The notes under the pieces are model-generated. The model did not search any database, was not told the DNA's origin, and was given only the letters and a program-made list of their open reading frames with translations. This document shows, piece after piece, positions 12,196 to 12,197 of a stretch of 12,197 bases of DNA (position 1 is the first letter of the stretch; every line of letters begins with the position of its first letter). Position numbers and translations under genes: made by a program. The stretch is from an uncultured Clostridia bacterium (GTDB taxonomy: Bacteria; Bacillota; Clostridia; Oscillospirales; Ruminococcaceae), in assembly GCA_947628385.1 (NCBI GenBank), contig CANQZS010000030.1, forward strand, positions 1-12,197, in the 5' to 3' direction.

Positions 12196-12197
12196 CT

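Overview
The window looks like a chromosomal core segment of a Gram-positive anaerobe of class Clostridia, most likely an Oscillospiraceae/Ruminococcus-type organism. The support is the order U32 peptidase, DUF4321 protein, mreB-mreC-mreD-PBP2, minD, methylglyoxal synthase; a canonical SCIFF precursor with its radical SAM maturase and a TIGR04086 membrane protein; strong GGAGG ribosome-binding sites; and sigma-A promoters with an extended -10 element. The family assignment is inferred from gene content, not from a search. No mobile element gene, CRISPR array, tRNA or rRNA is visible. No gene-free stretch exceeds 300 bases.

Left part (1-5650, all plus strand): the end of a U32 peptidase-family gene, a small DUF4321 membrane protein, then the elongasome operon mreB-mreC-mreD-PBP2. 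The MreB filament, the MreC/MreD scaffold and the PBP2 transpeptidase together direct lateral wall synthesis. A strong promoter with operator-like repeats precedes mreB by about 145 bases. A 42-bp tandem repeat and a large imperfect hairpin lie between mreB and mreC, where mreC appears to start at TTG.

Centre (5651-7100, plus strand): a promoter with consensus -35 and -10 hexamers drives minD and mgsA. minC, minE and rodA, often found here in relatives, are absent. This MinD ends before the usual membrane-targeting helix, and the methylglyoxal synthase has Asn where a catalytic Asp (E. coli Asp101) is expected. A 24-bp-stem bidirectional terminator separates the pair from the convergent dCMP deaminase gene.

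Right part: on the minus strand, transcribed leftward, are a TIGR04086 membrane protein, the SCIFF precursor scfA with its own promoter, the maturase scfB, and the dCMP deaminase with its own promoter. Divergent from them, a putative lipoprotein of unknown function is translationally coupled to metA (homoserine O-acetyltransferase by its Glu111). The lipoprotein has a predicted near-leaderless mRNA. The window ends in a convergent, 5'-truncated membrane protein of unknown function. A hairpin with an AATTTTGCGC stem occurs at both convergent gene ends.
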